NCBI RefSeq assembly: GCF_023703085.1
Contig: NZ_JAMQJY010000004.1
Coordinates: forward strand, 1 to 64,000
Direction: 5' to 3'
DNA length: 64,000 nucleotides
DNA from: Alkalicoccobacillus plakortidis
Lineage (GTDB): Bacteria > Bacillota > Bacilli > Bacillales > Bacillaceae_D
Below, piece after piece: positions 36,045 through 44,634 of the stretch. How positions within the stretch are numbered: the first letter of the stretch is position 1; every line of letters begins with the position of its first letter. The position numbers and the translations under genes were made by a program. Below the pieces are notes generated by a model. That model was not told where the DNA came from and searched no databases. It saw only the letters and a list, made by a program, of their open reading frames with translations.

Positions 36045-36125
36045 AACAGTCTAGACCTACCTCTCTATAATAACGGTAATAACATTAGTAGTCAGATTAG
36101 GAGCCAAGAGTACCCCTTCTTTAGC
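36045..36125 (-). pseudogene. 3' half of a ydaO-type c-di-AMP riboswitch (remnant)
   Basis: On the minus strand AGGGGTACTCTTGGC and AATCTGACTACTAA match the intact riboswitch at 29265-29395, followed by the same GGTCTAGACT segment. The 5' half (P1 strand, GGTGGAACGG and GGGGTGAATC) is absent and the closing P1 bases are changed. It cannot fold as a c-di-AMP aptamer. It marks a deletion that removed ktrAB from a duplicated block. Confidence 0.75.
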
Positions 36126-36456
36126 TTTTTGCTCTATTATGAATAAATTATAATATAATGAAATGATATCAATAATATGTAATAATGAAAAGCATACGAA
36201 TTCAGCGTTACATATTGGGGAATATAGTTAGTTTAAGAATTGATAAGAGTGTATGAACTATAATATTTAGAAACATGGTAGACAGTCAGGCATACTCTTA
36301 TCTTATGCAACCAATGAAATATAAGAAGAGGATTTAGGACTAGAGTATAAATGTAATGACGAATAATTGTGTAATATTATTAATTAATGTTCGTTTTTAG
36401 GTTGTGAGATATATTTTTAATTAGGGTCTGATTTGTTAATGGTAAGAGAATCTAGC
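36126..36456. other. Intergenic, no gene
   Basis: AT-rich with no supported reading frame. CGAATAATT...AATTAATGTTCG (about 36360-36395) is the usual inverted repeat before a leader B. Confidence 0.45.
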
Positions 36457-36666
36457 TTCACCAATTCTTCACCACGATAATTGAAAATGAATGATTTTAT
36501 ATGAAATGGGCGCAAATGAGTGTAAGTGGTGTGCGTGTTTGCAAGAGATAACACGTTTCCACGGCATTGAGGGCCTAGTGGGGTTAAACCCGTGGAGGTT
36601 CGAGTCCTCTCAACCGCATACGAATAAGTAAAGTACCTTAGCTATAAAAGCTTTGGTGCTTTTTTA
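36457..36666 (+). repeat. att13: leader B, core, terminator
   Basis: TTCACCAATTC, TTCACCACG, TATGAAATGGGCGC, ending TTTCCACGGCA. The core is 36567-36618, haplotype I; the terminator is 36634-36666 (ACCTTAGCT, loop, AGCTTTGGT). After it, AATGCAGGT is shared with the right flanks of att14 and att16. Confidence 0.92.
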
Positions 36667-36742
36667 TTTTTAATGCAGGTGGTGGAATGTATTTGAAGAA
36701 TGTTTAGAAGGTGAGTTTTTTAACCTAAAAGGAGGAATTAAA

Positions 36743-37114
36743 ATGTTAAAATTAGGAGCTATTTTTATTCCGGTAACTGATGTAAAAAAATCTGTAGAAT
36801 GGTATAAGGATGTCCTTGAATTAAATCATGTTGGGAATTGGCAAGGAGATGAAGGAGCGGATTTTTATTTTAACTCAGAAAAGCAATATGTAACCCTTGT
36901 AAAGTTAAATGAAAATCAACCAACAAAGTTTCTTACTAATTCTGAGTATCAAAATACTTACTATAATTTCACTACAGATAATATTGAGGAATTACACAGA
37001 AGGTTAAGCCAAAAAGGCGCAAAGGTAACAGAGATTTATGATGATGGAGCAATTTATGCATTTGAATTTTATGATCTAGATGAGAATAAATTGGGCGTTG
37101 TAGTTGATAAATAA
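36743..37114 (+). CDS. VOC-family (glyoxalase/bleomycin-resistance-like) protein
   Basis: A 123-aa single VOC module: LGAIFIPVTDVKKSVEWYKDV at the N-terminus and the metal/ligand strand AFEFYDLDENKLGVV at the C-terminus. Members are dioxygenases, isomerases or drug-binding proteins; no specific substrate can be assigned. AAAGGAGG before ATG. It is the only gene of its cassette. Confidence 0.85.
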   Translation: MLKLGAIFIPVTDVKKSVEWYKDVLELNHVGNWQGDEGADFYFNSEKQYVTLVKLNENQPTKFLTNSEYQNTYYNFTTDNIEELHRRLSQKGAKVTEIYDDGAIYAFEFYDLDENKLGVVVDK

Positions 37115-37393
37115 TGTGGGTTTATAGACATTTAGATTGAATACATATATCTATTACATAAGTGGTAAGTCTGAATAAATTCATTAAAAGAGTTGGAACT
37201 ATATATATTCACTCGAGTTAATTAATCATAAAAATTTTAAAGAAGATTTATTAGCTTGCTACAATAAAAATAAACACCCTTTCACACTGTACCTAAATGA
37301 ATAATAATAATTAGAAGATAAAAATTTAGGTGTTCCACTAAAAGGCGTATAATTAAATAATATACACTATGATTATTCGTGTTTATTCGGGGT
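37115..37393. other. Intergenic, no gene
   Basis: No supported coding region. The last part has GATTATTCGTGTTTATTCGGG directly before leader A, matching the TTCG element that precedes other leaders. Confidence 0.4.
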
Positions 37394-37609
37394 GATTCTT
37401 TCTAAATTCTTTCCGTAACCATCTAATTTAAACTTAAATACATGTAAGAGAGAACGGCTTTATAGAGCTAAATGAGGTTAGTGTACCCATTGATACCGTT
37501 TCGCAAAATTGAGAGCTTAGTGAGGTTAAACTCGTGGAGGTTCGACTCCTCTCAACCGCTTAAAATGAAAACCATTTGAGTGCCAAGGCTTTTAAAGCTT
37601 TGGTGCTTT
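37394..37609 (+). repeat. att14: leader A, core, terminator
   Basis: Leader A repeats GATTCTTTCTA and AATTCTTTCCG, then ACATGTAAGAGAGAACGG as in att1. The core 37509-37560 is haplotype II, with TTGAGAG in place of TTGAGGG and a final CCGCT. The terminator is 37582-37609 (GCCAAGGCT, AGCTTTGGT) with a short T-run. Confidence 0.9.
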
Positions 37610-37725
37610 ACTCGTTTTCAATGCAGGTATTCTTTTTTAATTGGTGAATAATTAGATATGCAGTGGTATTCCCCTGATTATTAATTTTCAAAATAAATTG
37701 ACTAATCTTAATGAGGTGAACTGTT

Positions 37726-38265
37726 ATGAGAAAATTACCTGTTATTATTGCAGTCGCAGCAATTTCTGGTGGTGGAAAAACAACAATAGCTAAACAGTTA
37801 AATCAAAAATTAGAAAATGTAAAGACACTTTATTTTGATAACTATAATTTTGAAGGTCCAGATGACATTATAAATTGGTTAGATAGAGGAGCCAATTATG
37901 AGGAGTGGAATTTGGCTCCATTAGTAAAAGATTTAGAAATACTACTTAGCGAATCTCTAGATTATATAGTGCTTGATTATCCGTTTGCTTATAAACACAC
38001 AAACATGAGCAAATTTATTAATATCGCTGTGTTCATCGATACCCCTTTAGATATTGCAATGGCAAGAAGAATCACTAGAGATTTTAAGAATAAATCTGTC
38101 GATGATATATTGTCGGAGATGACTAATTATACTGCACAGGGGAGGAGGGGTTATCTTGAGATGCTAAAAACAATCAAGCCAAATTCTGATATTGTTATTG
38201 ATGGTACGTTACCTTTATTAGAAACTGTTAATAAAATCTTACAATCTATAAATTCTAGTACATAG
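37726..38265 (+). CDS. P-loop kinase, uridine-kinase-like
   Basis: A 179-aa protein with Walker A AISGGGKTTIAKQL (about 12-25), a YFDNYNFEGPDD segment like the substrate loop of uridine kinases, a DYPFAY Walker B-like stretch and a lid Arg pair (MARRITRD). It resembles small nucleoside or sugar kinases; substrate unknown. RBS GAGGTG before ATG. It is the only gene of its cassette. Confidence 0.75.
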   Translation: MRKLPVIIAVAAISGGGKTTIAKQLNQKLENVKTLYFDNYNFEGPDDIINWLDRGANYEEWNLAPLVKDLEILLSESLDYIVLDYPFAYKHTNMSKFINIAVFIDTPLDIAMARRITRDFKNKSVDDILSEMTNYTAQGRRGYLEMLKTIKPNSDIVIDGTLPLLETVNKILQSINSST

Positions 38266-38467
38266 CTGAGAGTAAAGATAAAGGAGACTTATCATAAGGC
38301 GTAGAAGGTAGTGAAACTTAGTATTATGAGACATATTGAAAATAAGATAAAATCTTAATATTGAAAGTCGAACATTTCAAATAAAAAAAAGCTTTTTATT
38401 CGTTTTTTTGTTGATGGAATATAGTTACAAATTGATTGTGAGTACTGAAAATTAGAGGCTTTTTAGC

Positions 38468-38669
38468 TTCACCAATTCTTCACCACGAAATTTGAAAATG
38501 GACGTTTTTATATGAAGTGAGTGTAAATGAGTGCAAGTGGTGTGCGTGTTTGCAGGAGATAACACGTTTCCACGGAATTGAGGGCTTAGTGAGGTTAAAC
38601 TCGTGGAGGTTCGACTCCTCTCAACCGCATACAGTAGTACCAAGGCGTTTATAGCTTTGGTGCTTTTTT
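38468..38669 (+). repeat. att15: leader B, core, terminator
   Basis: TTCACCAATTC, TTCACCACG, GTGCAAGTGGTGTGCG, ending TTTCCACGGAA. The core is 38578-38629, haplotype II; the terminator is 38639-38669. The right flank has TTTACCACG and TTTACCATTC (about 38695-38716), a tandem pair like the leader B repeats. Confidence 0.92.
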
Positions 38670-39144
38670 GTTTTTATACATAATAAGGAGCAATATTTAC
38701 CACGTCTTTACCATTCGGTTCAAAAATATGAGTCAAACTGAAAAGAATTTCTTATAAAAAAAGAAAACTCATGAAATGTTCATAGTTCGTATTAAATAAA
38801 ACCTTAGCTATTTTAGTTTTTTTGTTGTGATATTTTTTGGACGGATAAGGTTTATACAAGCAAGGTTAAAAAATGCGATTAGAATTTAAAACTAAAATTA
38901 TTTTATAAGGTGAACTAAGTTTATTATACTTCATTCTAATGTAATTAATTGTATATTAAAGGTGTTTAATTCCTCTTTTTTTCAGAATAGAATAATAGTA
39001 TAAAAGAACCTTTACGTGTGCTTTAGTGTAAAAAAATAGATATATTACAAACTATATTCTCAAAAACAAGGATTAAGGTTGAAAGATTGTGAACTAAAAT
39101 GTAAAAATGACGTTGTACCAAAAAAGGAAGGATTTGATTTTATT
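38670..39144. other. Intergenic region, no gene
   Basis: Apart from the TTTACCA repeats next to att15, this AT-rich stretch shows nothing definite. AGTATAAAAG at about 38997 could be part of the promoter for the secreted protein gene. Confidence 0.4.
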
Positions 39145-40032
39145 ATGAAGAAGTTGGCGTCAGTTTTAGTTGCAAGTACTATGGTTGCATTTTTTGGGGG
39201 GGATTTAGCAAGCGCTGAAAGTAGTGATAGGAACTATCTTATAAATGAAAAAGGATTTGATTCGGAATTTATTGAAGATGCTCATGATGATGTAATCAAA
39301 GAACTAATCACAAAAGACTCGGTTCCGGTCGATCTTGATATCGAGAGAGAAACAATTTACCATAGTTTAGATGGCAAGAGTTATGAACAAACAGAAGATA
39401 ATAAGGAAGAAATAGATAAAATTCGAGAAAGAGATATTAAATTACATAATGAAGAAAATCCAGATGAACAAGTTTTAGTTGATCAGGGAAGTTCTATTAT
39501 GAGAGATTGGAATAGTCAAGTGAACTTTGGTAGCTTTTATGGTGGGACTAATATTGCATACTTCGGTAAAAAAGGTAATGAACATGAATACAAAATTTTT
39601 GGACAGTGGATGTATGATAGCCCAGTTTCATTTTACAATGGATATGATACGTTAGGGTTATTATGGGGGAACAAGCTCACTGGAATTTCTAATTCTGAAA
39701 CAGCTTATGCGTGGGTTAAAGCTTTTAATGCAGATGGGCATTATATGAGAGATAACTCACATAACATCAGTGTTACACCTGAGGTTTACGGAGCTTATGC
39801 AGATATAAAAGTAAGTACAGCTTCTGAACAAGGTGCTGAATTTGGTTATGAAGTCAGAGTTCCAGATAGATACGATGGGGATACTGAAAGTGTTGTTACC
39901 GCTTGGGCGCATCCTTATTTTAATGGTTCTGTAGGTGTGAATATAGGTCCAGGGTCTATTAATTTTGATAATTTTTCAGGTGATGAGGAAAGATGGAGAA
40001 CAAACTTTACTATTGGAGGATCACCTAACTAA
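39145..40032 (+). CDS. Secreted protein of unknown function
   Basis: A 295-aa protein starting MKKLASVLVASTMVAFFGGD with likely signal cleavage near ASA-ES. The ATG at 39145 is preferred because it opens the signal peptide; a frame extends further upstream without an RBS. An acidic, charged pro-like region (to about 135) is followed by a beta-rich part with many aromatic residues (NFGSFYGGTNIAYFGKKG; WAHPYFNGSVGVNIGPGS). No family recognised. It is followed by a strong terminator and a small lipoprotein gene. A toxin/immunity reading is possible but unproven. Confidence 0.62.
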   Translation: MKKLASVLVASTMVAFFGGDLASAESSDRNYLINEKGFDSEFIEDAHDDVIKELITKDSVPVDLDIERETIYHSLDGKSYEQTEDNKEEIDKIRERDIKLHNEENPDEQVLVDQGSSIMRDWNSQVNFGSFYGGTNIAYFGKKGNEHEYKIFGQWMYDSPVSFYNGYDTLGLLWGNKLTGISNSETAYAWVKAFNADGHYMRDNSHNISVTPEVYGAYADIKVSTASEQGAEFGYEVRVPDRYDGDTESVVTAWAHPYFNGSVGVNIGPGSINFDNFSGDEERWRTNFTIGGSPN

Positions 40033-40047
40033 TAAATTTTATTAGCT

Positions 40048-40081
40048 CAAAAGACCTTTCTTGTAAGGAAGGTCTTTTGTT
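40048..40081 (+). terminator. Intrinsic terminator
   Basis: CAAAAGACCTT pairs perfectly with AAGGTCTTTTG around a 10-nt loop, 15 bp after the secreted-protein stop codon. Confidence 0.85.
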
Positions 40082-40118
40082 TTAAATGAAGTTGAATTTC
40101 TAGTAGGAGGAATTAAAT

Positions 40119-40388
40119 GTGTCAAAAAAAGTATTTTTATTTATATCTATCTTAATACTAGCTTCTTGTAGCTATGATATAAGTGGCGCTGCATTTATGG
40201 AAGTCACAGAAAGGTTAGAGGATGGTGATAATTATTATACTAAAGTAAAAAATCAAGGTGGAGAAATCTATACATTAGAAATAGATGAAAACGTATTTAA
40301 TCTTATTGAGGTTGGTTCTGAATACTTTATTTCTTATAAAAGTAATAACGATAAGGTCGGTGAGTTAGAGACTATAGAACCAAAATAG
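40119..40388 (+). CDS. Small putative lipoprotein
   Basis: An 89-aa protein with a lipobox LASC at about residues 14-17 after a hydrophobic stretch, so likely membrane-tethered on the outside. GTG at 40119 with AGGAGG upstream; the overlapping ATG at 40117 gives a short dead frame. The mature part (about 73 aa, acidic) may form a small beta barrel (TKVKNQGGEIYTLEID, then EYFISYKSNND). Function unknown. It is separated from the secreted protein by a terminator but shares its cassette. Confidence 0.65.
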   Translation: MSKKVFLFISILILASCSYDISGAAFMEVTERLEDGDNYYTKVKNQGGEIYTLEIDENVFNLIEVGSEYFISYKSNNDKVGELETIEPK

Positions 40389-40399
40389 AAAAAAGGTGT

Positions 40400-40467
40400 G
40401 TGGAGGTTCGAGTCCTCTCAACCGCATACTAGTAGTACCAAGGCTTTTAGAGCTTTGGTGCTTTTTT
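40400..40467 (+). repeat. att16: partial core and terminator, no leader
   Basis: The core remnant begins at GTGGAGGTTCGAGTCC and ends CAACCGCA (40400-40426); the terminator is 40436-40467. It starts 11 bp after the lipoprotein stop codon. The truncation point equals that of att7, and the leader is absent in both. Confidence 0.82.
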
Positions 40468-40601
40468 GTTTTAATGCAGGTTATAGTAACTATTTGTTGA
40501 ATGTAAAATAGTGAACCAATTATTTTACATCTAAGGATCATAAATTAATTTAGGTTGTCTTCGCTAACATGTATAGAGATTATTTTGGGAGGAGATTGTC
40601 T

Positions 40602-41006
40602 ATGAGAGATAGAGGATCAGTCATAATTATAGAAGATGAAAAGGTATTACTAATTAAAAGAATAAGGGAAAACTTAATTTATTTTGTTTTTCCTGGTGGC
40701 GGTATTGAAAATAGAGAGACTCCAGAAGAAAGTGCTAAAAGAGAGGCTTTGGAGGAGTTGGGTTTAAAAGTAAAAATTAAAGAGTGTATTTCTAAAGTTG
40801 AATTTAACGGAACTCAATACTTTTTTCGAGCTCAAATTGTTTCAGGAGTATTAGGGACTGGATCAGGTGATGAATACACTGAAAAAAATATGGATAGAGG
40901 AAAGTATTTTCCGTTATGGATAAATATAAAAAGTTTATCCTCTATTGATGTAAGACCAAAGGAAGTTTCTCTAAAAATTCTAACCCTATGTAATAAAAAG
41001 CACTAA
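40602..41006 (+). CDS. Nudix hydrolase
   Basis: A 134-aa protein from ATG at 40602, chosen for GGGAGGAG 8 nt upstream; the frame extends 11 codons further. The Nudix box is complete: GGGIENRETPEESAKREALE followed by ELGL (about residues 37-60). It hydrolyses a nucleoside diphosphate linked to another group; substrate unknown. It is the only gene in its cassette. Confidence 0.9.
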   Translation: MRDRGSVIIIEDEKVLLIKRIRENLIYFVFPGGGIENRETPEESAKREALEELGLKVKIKECISKVEFNGTQYFFRAQIVSGVLGTGSGDEYTEKNMDRGKYFPLWINIKSLSSIDVRPKEVSLKILTLCNKKH

Positions 41007-41134
41007 TTAATTTCAAGATATTAGAGGCACTATAGGTGAAAATAGAGGCGAACAAATTAATTATTGTTCGTAATTAAATGATGGTATTTAATTACAATTC
41101 GATTATAAGTGCTAAAAATAAAGAGGTTTTTAGC

Positions 41135-41339
41135 TTCACCAATTCTTCACCATGATATTTGAAAATGGACGATTTTATATGAAATGGGCGCAAATGAGTG
41201 TAAGTAGTGTGCGTGTTCGAAGGAGATAACACGTTTCCACGGCATTGAGGGCTTAGTGAGGTTAAACTCGTGGAGGTTCGACTCCTCTCAACCGCATACT
41301 TATTAGTACCAAGGCTTTTAGAGCTTTGGTGCTTTTTTA
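41135..41339 (+). repeat. att17: leader B, core, terminator
   Basis: TTCACCAATTC, TTCACCATG, TATGAAATGGGCGC, ending TTTCCACGGCA. The core is 41245-41296, haplotype II; the terminator is 41307-41339. The inverted repeat GCGAACAAATTAATTATTGTTCG (seen at 41047-41070 as CGAACAA / TTGTTCG) precedes the leader. Confidence 0.92.
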
Positions 41340-41449
41340 TTTATAATTATAAAATCAAAACCTAATATTAAGATATTGACTTTTTCATCCATATCATACA
41401 TTTTAACATTAAAACATATGTTTGAATATTATTTACAAGGAGGTTTAAA

Positions 41450-42577
41450 ATGATAGATACATATGAAGTAATTATAATTGGTGGAGGTCAAGCAGGCTTA
41501 GCAATGGCTTACGCATTAAATCAACAAAGTACTAACTACATTATACTTGATGAAAATGAAAAACCAGGTACTTCGTGGGAGAAGAGATATGATTCATTAA
41601 CCTTATTTACACCAAGGAATTATAGCTCTTTGTACGAATATAATATAGAGGGAGAACCGAAAGGGTTCCCTAGTAAAGACGAGATTGCTTCATATTTGCA
41701 AAAGTTCGTGATGGAAAATGGCTTATCTATTAAACACAATGAAAAGGTGATAAATGTTACAAAGAACAAGAATAATACATTCAGTTTAGAAACTAATTCA
41801 AATACTTATATTACTAATCAAGTAGTCGTAGCTACAGGAGCATTTCATGATCCTTTTATTCCTAACATCCATGACCAGACAATTCCTTATATGATTCATT
41901 CATCAGAATATAAAAATTCTAACCAAGTCCCAGAGGGAAAGGTATTAGTTGTAGGCGCTGGAAATGCAGGAGTACAAATTGCAGCAGAGTTAAGCCATTC
42001 CCATGATGTCATTCTGTCTAGTAGTAAAAAGATTAAAAACATTCCTAATCATATAGTAGGTAAGAGTTTATTTTGGTGACTTGACGTACTTGGCATATCC
42101 AAAGCGAAACCCAATTCATTAATTGGAAAGTACCTACAGAGAAGAGACCCTATCATCGGTAATGATTATAAACGTGTAAAGAAAGAAGTGAAGAGGGTAA
42201 GTAGAGTATTAAAAATTGAACGAGGAAAAAGCTATTTTCAAAAAGATCATCCAATAGAGATAAACTCTATAATATGGGCAACGGGTTTTAGAAACCGATA
42301 TGATTGGATTCATATCGATGGAGTCGTTGATTCAGAAGGAAAGCCTGTTCATTCATACGGTGAGTCAGTGGTTAATGGACTCTACTTTATAGGTCTAAGC
42401 TGGCAAAGTCGAAGAAGTTCTGCTTTGATTTATGGTGTAGATAAGGATGCTAATTATGTTGCAAAACTCATTTTAAAAAGTCAGAGTATAATCTTTGAAG
42501 CAAAAGAAAGAGATGATGTTTTAATTGTAGAAGATAACGGAGAATCACATTATTATTACGCTTTAGTAGAAGGGTAA
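41450..42577 (+). pseudogene. Flavin-containing monooxygenase-like gene with an in-frame TGA
   Basis: One frame of 376 codons is interrupted only by TGA at 42077-42079. The first part has the FAD motif IIIGGGQAGLAMAY, a GTSWEKRYDSLTLFTPRNY segment and the NADPH motif VVGAGNAGVQIA. The second part has SIIWATGFRNRYDW and the C-terminal SWQSRRSSALIYGV. Related CzcO-like proteins have LFWW at the stop position, so TGA replaces a Trp codon (TGG to TGA). Suppression by a tRNA-Trp or loss of function are both possible. RBS AAGGAGG before ATG. Confidence 0.85.
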
Positions 42578-42706
42578 GAAGCAGGGATAAATATCAAGAT
42601 TTAATTACCGAACGTTATAGAATTATGTAGTTTATATATTCGTATTTCATAGATGGTTTAATTTTGTTATCAGGATATGGATACTTAAATTTATTGGGTT
42701 TTTAGA

Positions 42707-42908
42707 TTCACCAATTCTTCACCACGATTTATGAAAATGGATGATTTTATGTGAAATGGGTTTAAGTGGTATGCGTGTTTGCAGGTGATAACACGTTTCC
42801 ACGGAATTGAGGGCCTATTGGGTTTAACCCGTGGAGGTTCGAGTCCTCTCAACCGCATTTAGTTTTAAATGAGAAGTATCAAGGCTTTTAGAGCTTTGGT
42901 GCTTTTTT
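42707..42908 (+). repeat. att18: leader B, core, terminator
   Basis: TTCACCAATTC, TTCACCACG, a shortened middle (about 10 bp lost before TTTAAGTGG), ending TTTCCACGGAA. The core is 42807-42857, haplotype I with one base lost in the variable arm (CCTATTGGGTTTAACCCG). The terminator is 42878-42908; the bases between core and terminator are identical in type to those after att6, as this is part of the duplicated MarR cassette. Confidence 0.9.
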
Positions 42909-43025
42909 CAACTATAAAAATCAATGAAAGTAATATGTGATATGTATAATTCTAAAGTGTCAAATATGAATTGTTTGATTCCATAGTATTAAATGGTACG
43001 ATAAGATAATTAGGGAGGTGCGTAA

Positions 43026-43448
43026 GTGAGAAATTTTAATAGTGATCTATCGTACATGATTCAGCAGATTAATCATTCTATGGAACAAATGATTAATGAA
43101 AGACTTGAGAGTGAAGGTGTAAGTACTTCTCAAGCACGTGTTCTTTATCACCTTTATACGACAGAAGGGTCAAATCAAAGAGAAATTCAAACTAGTTTAT
43201 CTATAAAGTCATCTTCATTAACAAAACTAATTGATATTCTTGAAAAAAAGCAGTTAGTCATAAGAAAAGAAAGTCCGAATGATTCTAGAGTAAAGCTTAT
43301 TTTTTTGACGGAAAAAGGTAAAGAAAAAGAAAAGCGTTTATGGCAGTTAAGAGAAGAAACAGAAACATTCTTATCTCAATCATTAACACCAGAACAGAAA
43401 GATAAGTTGATTGAATACTTAGCAACAATAAAAGGCACATTAAATTAA
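43026..43448 (+). CDS. MarR-family regulator (copy 2)
   Basis: A 140-aa protein differing from the copy at 17883 only at two adjacent residues (AT instead of GE in the last ten residues). HTH, wing and RBS are the same. It sits in a cassette that also repeats the palindrome and the pentapeptide gene, so the whole unit was duplicated. Confidence 0.9.
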   Translation: MRNFNSDLSYMIQQINHSMEQMINERLESEGVSTSQARVLYHLYTTEGSNQREIQTSLSIKSSSLTKLIDILEKKQLVIRKESPNDSRVKLIFLTEKGKEKEKRLWQLREETETFLSQSLTPEQKDKLIEYLATIKGTLN

Positions 43449-43479
43449 TGTCTAGTAGGATAACATGCAAAATGCTAGT

Positions 43480-43509
43480 ATTATAGTTAGTTAGCTAACT
43501 AACTATAAT
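43480..43509. promoter_or_regulatory. 30-bp perfect palindrome, probable MarR operator (copy 2)
   Basis: Identical to the palindrome at 18337-18366, including the TATAAT at its right end, while immediately adjacent bases have changed. This suggests selection for the site. Confidence 0.7.
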
Positions 43510-43536
43510 CAAAAATCTTAAGTAGAAGGTGTTAAT

Positions 43537-44172
43537 ATGAAAATAGATCAACCTAAAATTTCAAATGAATTAACGACAAAGAACTTTCAAGATATTTTTT
43601 ACGAAGAAGACCCACACTTAAGTTATTGTTTAGTTTCCGAATCATCCTTTGATTCTGAAGATATGGACAGAGTTCATCTAAATAATATGATGATTAAGAA
43701 CTCCACCTTTCAAAATACTGTTTTTACAAATATTAATATTACCGATGTTCATTTTGAAAACTGTGATTTTTCAAATGCTGATCTGACCGGCGCAAGTATA
43801 CATAGAGCTACATTTAAAAATTGCAAATTATTAGGGGTTAAATTCGTAGAGTCAAGTTTTGGTAATGTATCGTTTAAGGATTCAGTGTTGACATTATGTG
43901 AGTTCGGGCACTCGAAGTTAAAACAAGTCATATTTGAAAGTAGTTTATTAAAAAATGCAGATTTTTATGATTGTAAGTTAACAAAAATAAAGTATGAACA
44001 ATGCAATATTGATGGGGCAAGTTTTGACCGTACACCATTAAAAGGAATAGATATAAGTCGTTCTGAATTTGAGACTTTAACTGTATCCACTGAGGAATTA
44101 AAAGGGTGTATAGTCTCCACTCATCAAGCCATGATGTTTGCAACTTTACTGGGATTAGTGATAAAGGAGTAA
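43537..44172 (+). CDS. Pentapeptide-repeat protein (copy 2)
   Basis: A 211-aa protein, nine residues different from the copy at 18394 (for example SYCLV for SYGLV, KFVESS for KFTESS). All repeats are retained and the frame is open, so both copies look functional. Both copies could be controlled by either MarR protein, as the operators are identical. Confidence 0.85.
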   Translation: MKIDQPKISNELTTKNFQDIFYEEDPHLSYCLVSESSFDSEDMDRVHLNNMMIKNSTFQNTVFTNINITDVHFENCDFSNADLTGASIHRATFKNCKLLGVKFVESSFGNVSFKDSVLTLCEFGHSKLKQVIFESSLLKNADFYDCKLTKIKYEQCNIDGASFDRTPLKGIDISRSEFETLTVSTEELKGCIVSTHQAMMFATLLGLVIKE

Positions 44173-44186
44173 AGAGGTATAAGCTA

Positions 44187-44284
44187 GATATACGATTTTA
44201 TAAGAAATGGATCAAATGAGTGCAAGTAGTCCGAATGATTTCTATTAATATTTAACTTTTATTCGGATTTATCCTCAATATGTA
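44187..44284 (+). other. Leader B remnant fused to the leader C region
   Basis: ACGATTTTATAAGAAATGG and ATCAAATGAGTGCAAGTAGT (44192-44230) are the middle part of a leader B. They stop abruptly and are followed by TCCGAAT...ATTCGGA (44231-44270), the inverted repeat before leader C of att19. A leader B att copy has been deleted between here and att19. Confidence 0.65.
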
Positions 44285-44487
44285 CTGCCAGTTTTACTCC
44301 ATAATAATTAGAGAACATACAAAAGCGTGTAATACATAACAAAGAGTGTACTTATACTAAGGGTTTGTAACCCACTATACCCTTTCTCGCTATTGAGGGC
44401 CTAGTGGGGTTAAACCCGTGGAGGTCCGAGTCCTCCGGGCCGCATATTAGTAGTACCAAGGCTTTCGGAGCTTTGGTGCTTTTTTTG
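44285..44487 (+). repeat. att19: leader C, core with variant acceptor strand, terminator
   Basis: Leader C has GTTTTACTCCATAAT and TTCTCGCTA as in att4. The core 44393-44444 is haplotype I with GAGGTCCGAGTCC and an acceptor end CCGGGCCGCA, as in att9. The terminator is 44454-44487. Confidence 0.9.
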
Positions 44488-44634
44488 TTGTATGAGATAA
44501 AGATATAATAGTTCACCGTTTTTATTGATGAAAAATGGTTATGATGTATGATTAGGTAGCTCTATTTCAACTAAAATGTTATACATAACTTAAGCTATAG
44601 ACTTTTATTAAATAAGAAGGAGGTATAGATAACT

